Of a stretch of 64,000 bases of DNA, positions 58,626 to 64,000 are shown in pieces. The DNA comes from Caccoplasma intestinavium (GTDB taxonomy: Bacteria; Bacteroidota; Bacteroidia; Bacteroidales; UBA11471), in assembly GCA_018715885.1 (NCBI GenBank), contig DVKT01000036.1, positions 1-64,000 of the forward strand, read 5' to 3'. The notes under the pieces were generated by a model, which saw only the letters and a program-made list of their open reading frames with translations, was not told the DNA's origin and did no database searches. A program made the position numbers and the translations under genes. Every line of letters begins with the position of its first letter. The stretch's first letter is position 1.

Positions 58626-60530
58626 ATGGAATACTCTTATATTATACTGCTGTTGCCGATGCTGATGTTTATCACGCTCGGGCTTTGCGGCCATAAAATG
58701 TCGCACCGTACGGCCGGATTGTTAGGTACGTCGGGACTTTTTATCATTACCATATTGTCATATATCGTCGCTGCTCAATATTTCTTGCAGCCGCGTGTCG
58801 ATGGCATTTATCCTACGATAACGCCCTATTATTTCGAGTGGTTGCGGTTTACCGATTGGTTGCACATCGACTTGGGTATCATGCTCGATCCTATATCTGT
58901 CATGATGCTCGTGGTCATTACGACGGTTTCGTCGATGGTGCATCTGTACAGTCTCGGTTATATGCATGGCGAAGTGGGTTTCCAGCGTTATTACGCTTTC
59001 CTTTCGCTTTTTACATTCTCTATGTTGGGATTGGTCGTAGCCACAAATATTTTCCAGATGTACATCTTCTGGGAACTTGTGGGTGTATCGTCTTATTTGC
59101 TCATCGGTTTCTACTATACTCGCCAGTCGGCGGTTGCCGCTTCCAAGAAAGCTTTCATCGTTACCCGTTTTGCCGATCTCGGCTTTCTGCTGGGTATCTT
59201 GTTGCTTTCGTATTATACCAAGACTTTCGACTTTGCGACATTGACAAGCGGAGAAGTTTCGCTGGTAGGTACGACCGCAGGAAAAACATTCCTCGGTATC
59301 TCGGTCGCTTCTTGGGCTATGATATTGGTATTTATGGGTGGTGCCGGTAAATCGGCGATGTTCCCGTTACATATTTGGTTGCCCGATGCGATGGAAGGTC
59401 CTACTCCCGTATCGGCTCTTATCCATGCCGCAACGATGGTCGTGGCCGGTGTATTCTTGGTGGCCCGCCTTTTCCCGATATATGTAACTACGCCCGAGGT
59501 GCTGACATTTATTACGGTCATCGGCGCTGTTACGGCTTTGTATGCAGCCGTTGTGGCTTGTGTTCAGACCGATATAAAACGTGTGCTTGCATTTTCCACG
59601 ATTTCACAGATCGCTTTTATGATAGTGGCTTTGGGTGTAACGACCGAGCTGAATGGACACGGTGCATTGGGTTATATGGCTTCGATGTTCCACCTTTTCA
59701 CCCACGCGATGTTCAAGGCTTTGCTTTTCCTCGGGGCAGGAGCCATTATCCATGCCGTACATTCCAATGAGATGTCGGAGATGGGCGGGTTACGGAAATA
59801 TATGCCCGTTACCCACATCACTTTCCTCATTGCCTGTCTGGCCATTGCCGGTATACCTCCTTTCTCGGGATTTTTCAGTAAAGACGAGATTTTGGCAGCC
59901 GCATTCGAGAAAAGTGCGTTTTGGGGTGTTTGGATGTCTTTGGTAGCCGGGCTGACAGCGTTTTATATGTTCCGCCTTTACTTCAATATTTTCTGGGGTA
60001 AAGAGGCTCACCACGAGCATACTCCTCATGAAGCTCCCAAGACGATGTCGATACCTCTCGTATTTCTCGCTGTGGTAACATGTTTTGCCGGATTTATTCC
60101 TTTCGGACATTTTGTAACGGCGAGCGGTCTCTCCTATACCATACATTTGAATTGGGCCGTTGCCGGTACTAGTATCTGCATCGCTATAATAGGTATTGCG
60201 CTTGCCACTTGGCTCTATATGAAACCGAACGACAAACCTGCTCGCATGGCCGAGTCGATGAGCAGTCTGCATCGTTGGGCATATCACCGTTTCTATATCG
60301 ATGAAGTGTATATGTTTATTACGCATAAGATTATCTTCCGTCATATTTGCATGCCTATTGCATGGTTCGACCGCCATGTCGTAGACGGGACGATGAATCT
60401 CATGGCGACTATTACCCAGTCGGCGTCTTATCATATCAGAGGCTTGCAGTCGGGACGTTTGCAGTCGTATGCGGTAGTATTCCTTTTGGGTGCCATGATT
60501 GTAGCAGCCGTTGTATTGTGTTGCTTGTAA
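58626..60530 (+). CDS. nuoL: Complex I subunit L (NuoL, antiporter-like)
   Basis: The 634-residue protein has 14-16 helices, with the antiporter segment FMGGAGKSAMFPLHIWLPDAMEGPTPVSALIHAATMV, an essential lysine region and IKRVLAFSTISQIAFMIVALG. The C-terminal part has a long lateral helix and a final anchor helix (VVFLLGAMIVAAVVLCCL). It is the most distal pumping subunit. The start matches NuoL. Confidence 0.95.
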   Translation: MEYSYIILLLPMLMFITLGLCGHKMSHRTAGLLGTSGLFIITILSYIVAAQYFLQPRVDGIYPTITPYYFEWLRFTDWLHIDLGIMLDPISVMMLVVITTVSSMVHLYSLGYMHGEVGFQRYYAFLSLFTFSMLGLVVATNIFQMYIFWELVGVSSYLLIGFYYTRQSAVAASKKAFIVTRFADLGFLLGILLLSYYTKTFDFATLTSGEVSLVGTTAGKTFLGISVASWAMILVFMGGAGKSAMFPLHIWLPDAMEGPTPVSALIHAATMVVAGVFLVARLFPIYVTTPEVLTFITVIGAVTALYAAVVACVQTDIKRVLAFSTISQIAFMIVALGVTTELNGHGALGYMASMFHLFTHAMFKALLFLGAGAIIHAVHSNEMSEMGGLRKYMPVTHITFLIACLAIAGIPPFSGFFSKDEILAAAFEKSAFWGVWMSLVAGLTAFYMFRLYFNIFWGKEAHHEHTPHEAPKTMSIPLVFLAVVTCFAGFIPFGHFVTASGLSYTIHLNWAVAGTSICIAIIGIALATWLYMKPNDKPARMAESMSSLHRWAYHRFYIDEVYMFITHKIIFRHICMPIAWFDRHVVDGTMNLMATITQSASYHIRGLQSGRLQSYAVVFLLGAMIVAAVVLCCL

Positions 60531-60570
60531 TGAAGTATATCGGAAACAGAAAAAACGAGTTTAATATATT

Positions 60571-62070
60571 ATGAACTTTTTATCTTTATTCGTACTTATT
60601 CCTCTTTTGATGATGGCCGGACTGGCGCTCTCAAAAGAGATGAAACAAATACGTGCCGTTGCCGTGATAGGTTCGTCGTTGCAGCTTGTTTTCGCCTTTA
60701 TCGTACTGTTTATGTTCTTGGGCGAACGTGCAGCCGGCAATACGGCCGAAATGCTTTTTGTCGCCGATACCGTATGGTATGCGCCACTCGATATTCATTA
60801 TACGGTGGGGGTCGACGGTGTGTCTGTGGCTATGTTGTTGTTGTCGGCCATTGTGGTTTTTGCCGGGGTTTTCGCTTCATGGAAAATCGATCCGCTGCCC
60901 AAAGAATTCTTCCTTTGGTTGATACTTCTCTCGATAGGGGTATTTGGTTTCTTTATTTCGATCAACCTCTTTACGATGTTCATGTTCTATGAGATCGCTC
61001 TTATCCCGATGTATCTTCTCATCGGAGTGTGGGGTAGCGGTAACAAAACCTATTCGGCGATGAAACTTACCCTTATGCTCATGGGCGGTTCGGCGCTTTT
61101 GTTGATCGGTATATTGGGTATCTATTTCCACTCTTCGGCCGATGGTAATTTGACGATGAATATCCTCGAAATCGCCAAGAACAATGCGATACCCCATGAT
61201 ATGCAATATTATCTCTTCCCATTGACGTTTGTGGGATTCGGTGTGCTGGGTGCCATGTTCCCCTTCCATACATGGTCTCCCGACGGTCATGCTTCGGCTC
61301 CTACGGCTGTGTCGATGCTCCATGCCGGAGTGCTTATGAAACTCGGTGGGTATGGCTGTTTCCGTGTTGCGATGTACCTGATGCCGTGGGCAGCTACCGA
61401 ATTGTCGTGGATATTTTTGATTCTGACCGGTATCAGTGTCGTTTACGGTGCATTTAGCGCATGCGTGCAAACCGACCTCAAATATATCAACGCTTATTCT
61501 TCGGTGAGCCACTGCGGTCTGGTACTTTTCGCATTGCTTATGTGGAACACGACGGCTATGACAGGTGCTGTCTTGCAAATGCTTTCGCATGGATTGATGA
61601 CCGCACTTTTCTTTGCGCTCATCGGTATGATATACGGACGTACACATACGCGCGACATTCGGGAAATGGGCGGTCTGATGAAGATCATGCCTTTCCTTTC
61701 GGCCTGCTACGTGATAGCCGGTCTGGCATCATTGGGTCTTCCCGGTTTGAGCGGTTTCGTGGCCGAGATGACTGTCTTCGTTGGCTCTTTCCAGTGGTCC
61801 GATCCATTCCATCGGGTCTTTACTATCGTGGCTTGTACATCGATCGTCATTACGGCCGTTTACATTTTGCGTGTTGTGGGTAAGTTGCTTTACGGTAAGG
61901 TGCAGAATGAGCATCACCGAGAACTTACCGATGCGGTTTGGTATGAACGTCTTTCGGCGATTACCCTTATTGTGGGTGTTGCTGCTATCGGTATGGCTCC
62001 GGGTTGGATCTCCAATCTCATCAGCGATAGTATGAGTGTGATCAGTGAACGTATTTTGCAATATATCTAA
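60571..62070 (+). CDS. nuoM: Complex I subunit M (NuoM, antiporter-like)
   Basis: The 499-residue protein has the antiporter pattern with FPFHTWSPDGHASAPTAVSMLHAGVLMKLGGYG, the YINAYSSVSHCGLVLFALLM segment and a glutamate in helix 5 (FMFYEIALIPMYLLIG). It is one of the three pumping subunits. It lies 40 bases after nuoL and 14 bases before nuoN. Confidence 0.95.
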   Translation: MNFLSLFVLIPLLMMAGLALSKEMKQIRAVAVIGSSLQLVFAFIVLFMFLGERAAGNTAEMLFVADTVWYAPLDIHYTVGVDGVSVAMLLLSAIVVFAGVFASWKIDPLPKEFFLWLILLSIGVFGFFISINLFTMFMFYEIALIPMYLLIGVWGSGNKTYSAMKLTLMLMGGSALLLIGILGIYFHSSADGNLTMNILEIAKNNAIPHDMQYYLFPLTFVGFGVLGAMFPFHTWSPDGHASAPTAVSMLHAGVLMKLGGYGCFRVAMYLMPWAATELSWIFLILTGISVVYGAFSACVQTDLKYINAYSSVSHCGLVLFALLMWNTTAMTGAVLQMLSHGLMTALFFALIGMIYGRTHTRDIREMGGLMKIMPFLSACYVIAGLASLGLPGLSGFVAEMTVFVGSFQWSDPFHRVFTIVACTSIVITAVYILRVVGKLLYGKVQNEHHRELTDAVWYERLSAITLIVGVAAIGMAPGWISNLISDSMSVISERILQYI

Positions 62071-62084
62071 TCAAGAAAAAGTAT

Positions 62085-63506
62085 ATGGATTTTTCAAACT
62101 TTTTATGGATGCGTGATGAATTGTCGCTTTTGGCAATCATTCTTATCCTATTCCTCTATGACACTTTCGCTACGGAGAAGAGTCGCCGTGCTTTCTCGTG
62201 GGTAGCGTGTCTGCTCCTTGCGGCACAGACTGCTTTCCTCTTTTTCAATCCGGTAACGGGCGAGGCTTTCGGTGGGATGTATCAGACATCTTCGATTATC
62301 AATATTGTAAAAATAGTTCTCAACATAGGAACGTTGTTGGTGCTTATACAGGCAAATGCTTGGGCCAAAGCTCCCGATATGGCGATACGTCGGGGTGAGT
62401 TTTATGTGCTCACGCTTATTACCTTGCTGGGTATGTACCTGATGATTTCGTCGGGCAATTTCCTTTTGTTCTTCATCGGTCTCGAAATGGCATCGTTGCC
62501 TCTTACCGCATTGGTTGCCATAGAAAAGTATCATCAGCTTTCGTATGAAGCAGCGGCCAAGTATGTGTTTGTAGCACTTTTTTCTTCGTCGCTCATGTTG
62601 TTGGGTATCTCGTTCCTTTACGGAGCGGTAGGTACGCTTTATTTTGCCGATGTTGCTGCCAACCTTGTAGGTACACCTCTCTTGTATGTAGGGCTTGTGC
62701 TTTTCTTGGCCGGTATGGGATTCAAAATATCCATTGTACCTTTCCACCTTTGGACGGCCGATGTGTATCAAGGCGCACCGACTTCTATCACCGCATACCT
62801 TTCGGTCATTTCAAAAGGTGCTGCCGCGTATGCATTGATGGTTGTACTGTTCAAGGTCTTTTCGTCGGTTGCGATGATTTGGCAACCGGTATTATGGGGG
62901 CTTATCGTTATTACTATTACAATAGGTAACCTTTTTGCCATACGGCAGAAAAACCTAAAACGTTTCATGGCATTCTCATCGATTTCCCAAGCCGGTTATA
63001 TTCTTCTGGGAGTTATCGCCGGGACGGCTGTGGGAATGACTTCGCTCGTCTATTATGTGTTGGTGTATATTTTCTCGAACCTTGCCATTTTCGGTGTCAT
63101 CTCCGTAATCGAGAATGCTACCGGTAAGGTGAATATGGAAGATTACAACGGCCTTTATCGTACCAATCCCAAATTGAGTGTCGCTATGATGTTGGCGCTT
63201 TTCTCTTTGGCCGGTATTCCTCCTTTTGCCGGTTTTTTCAGTAAGTTCTTTATTTTCTATGCTGCTGTCGAGGAAGGTTTCTATGTATTGGTATTTATTG
63301 CTTTGCTCAATACCATCGTTTCGCTTTATTACTATTTGCTGGTGGTAAAAGCGATGTTTATCAAGCAGGACGATTGTGCCGTTCCGGCTATTCAGAGCGA
63401 TGGCGCATCGAAATTCAGTATTTCGTTGTGTGTGCTTGGTGTGGTCGTAATAGGTTTGTTGAGTTGCATCTATACATCTATAACCCCCTTATCGTTCGGA
63501 ATGTAA
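62085..63506 (+). CDS. nuoN: Complex I subunit N (NuoN, antiporter-like)
   Basis: The 473-residue protein has the FKISIVPFHLWTADVYQGAPTSITAYLSVISKGAA segment, the essential LKRFMAFSSISQAGYILLG and LEMASLPLTALVAIEK, all typical of NuoN. It is the last gene of the operon, followed by a terminator 22 bases after its stop. Confidence 0.95.
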   Translation: MDFSNFLWMRDELSLLAIILILFLYDTFATEKSRRAFSWVACLLLAAQTAFLFFNPVTGEAFGGMYQTSSIINIVKIVLNIGTLLVLIQANAWAKAPDMAIRRGEFYVLTLITLLGMYLMISSGNFLLFFIGLEMASLPLTALVAIEKYHQLSYEAAAKYVFVALFSSSLMLLGISFLYGAVGTLYFADVAANLVGTPLLYVGLVLFLAGMGFKISIVPFHLWTADVYQGAPTSITAYLSVISKGAAAYALMVVLFKVFSSVAMIWQPVLWGLIVITITIGNLFAIRQKNLKRFMAFSSISQAGYILLGVIAGTAVGMTSLVYYVLVYIFSNLAIFGVISVIENATGKVNMEDYNGLYRTNPKLSVAMMLALFSLAGIPPFAGFFSKFFIFYAAVEEGFYVLVFIALLNTIVSLYYYLLVVKAMFIKQDDCAVPAIQSDGASKFSISLCVLGVVVIGLLSCIYTSITPLSFGM

Positions 63507-63527
63507 TATAATCTATAAAAGATAGGT

Positions 63528-63558
63528 AGCGGGCAATGTACGTAGTGCATTGCCCGCT
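63528..63558 (+). terminator. Terminator of the nuo-atp operon
   Basis: A perfect 11-bp stem (AGCGGGCAATG with CATTGCCCGCT) has a 9-base loop and a TTTTTG tail. It lies 21 bases after the nuoN stop. Confidence 0.85.
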
Positions 63559-63603
63559 TTTTTGAAAATGGAAACCGTTCCGATAATTATCGGGTAAAAA
63601 AAT

Positions 63604-63629
63604 AGCGTCGCCCTCATCGGGGCGACGCT
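63604..63629 (-). terminator. Terminator of fabD (minus strand)
   Basis: A perfect 10-bp stem (AGCGTCGCCC with GGGCGACGCT) has a 6-base loop and is followed on the minus strand by ATTTTTTTAC. It lies about 70 bases after the fabD stop. Confidence 0.8.
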
Positions 63630-63698
63630 TATCATATTGAAAGGTTTACAAAAATTTATAGATTGCTTTGTAAAAAAGATTTCCTTTATCGAGGGGCA

Positions 63699-64000
63699 TT
63701 ATTGAATGCCGCTGGTCTCGACCTCTTTGTTGATTTTTTTGATAAGTCCTTGCAATACATTGCCGGGGCCTACTTCGGTAAATGAGGTGGCACCGTCGGC
63801 AATCATATTAAGAACCGATTGAGTCCAACGTACAGGAGCCGTGAGTTGTGCAATCAGATTGGCTTTGATGGCGTCGGGATCGGTTACGGCTTGTGCACTT
63901 ACATTCTGATAGACGGGACATTTCGGCTCGAAAAATTGGGTGTGTGCGATGGCTTCGGCCAGTTCTGCGCGGGCAGGTTCCATAATAGGAGAGTGGAATG
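63699..64000 (-). CDS. fabD: Malonyl-CoA:ACP transacylase (3' part; start outside window)
   Basis: The frame is open to the window edge and its upstream end reads FHSPIMEPAR, the FabD segment with the active-site His (GAFHSxLM). Further on are CPVYQNVSAQAVTDPDAIKANLIAQLTAPVRWTQSV and the conserved FTEVGPGNVLQGLIKKI. The C-terminal 100 residues are present. The enzyme charges acyl carrier protein with malonyl groups for fatty acid synthesis. The N-terminal GQSxG part lies outside. Confidence 0.92.
   Translation of the reverse strand, partial: FHSPIMEPARAELAEAIAHTQFFEPKCPVYQNVSAQAVTDPDAIKANLIAQLTAPVRWTQSVLNMIADGATSFTEVGPGNVLQGLIKKINKEVETSGIQ

Overview
The window is a piece of a Bacteroidales chromosome (phylum Bacteroidota). 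I cannot place it confidently below the order. The evidence is consistent across the window. There is a SusC/SusD pair, and lipoprotein signals of the type C-S-D-D-E that mark surface export in this phylum. Complex I lacks NuoE, NuoF and NuoG and has a fused NuoCD. A DUF3822 gene is present. Many genes lack a Shine-Dalgarno sequence and instead start a short distance after a TAnnTTTG promoter element. I see no tRNA, rRNA, CRISPR array, prophage or intact insertion sequence.

Layout: 1-10 kb holds housekeeping genes (Sua5-type protein, ribBA, an LPS export permease, a START-like protein, a secreted esterase, mutY, rsmD, DUF3822) and a surface M64 peptidase lipoprotein. A cluster of short palindromic repeats fills 10.1-11.0 kb. 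From 19.8 down to 11.0 kb runs a minus-strand operon: TlpA-like thioredoxin, kelch-like surface lipoprotein, SusC, SusD and a second periplasmic thioredoxin, with a terminator-like hairpin just before susC. From 20 to 32 kb there is a helicase, an aspartate-dehydrogenase-like gene, a hydroxyacid dehydrogenase, a GH43 glycosidase, cardiolipin synthase, glgB, a YhcH protein, an rRNA m5C methyltransferase and an RsmI-like methylase followed by a PEGA/TonB protein. A second cluster of the same repeats lies at 33.76-34.28 kb.

From 35.4 to 40.7 kb there is a probable phosphate-starvation operon: a TonB-dependent receptor, a beta-helix surface lipoprotein and a secreted metallophosphoesterase. It is preceded by six 7-bp direct repeats in 11-bp phase, the architecture of a Pho box. 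On the minus strand from 46.4 to 41.1 kb are lpxK, punA, thiL and two tandem TlpA lipoproteins, and then an HsmA-like membrane protein.

The last 17 kb is the most unusual part. One plus-strand gene string carries nuoA, B, CD, H, then a complete F-type ATP synthase (atpD, C, B, E, F, H, A, G), then nuoI, J, K, L, M, N, and ends at a strong terminator. The genes for generating the ion gradient and for spending it are thus interleaved in one apparent transcription unit. The window ends inside fabD on the opposite strand.

Two intergenic stretches (about 4.48-4.59 kb and 26.82-26.94 kb) each carry a minus-strand promoter with exact -33/-7 spacing, a short leader and a strong hairpin. They look like small RNAs or attenuated leaders.
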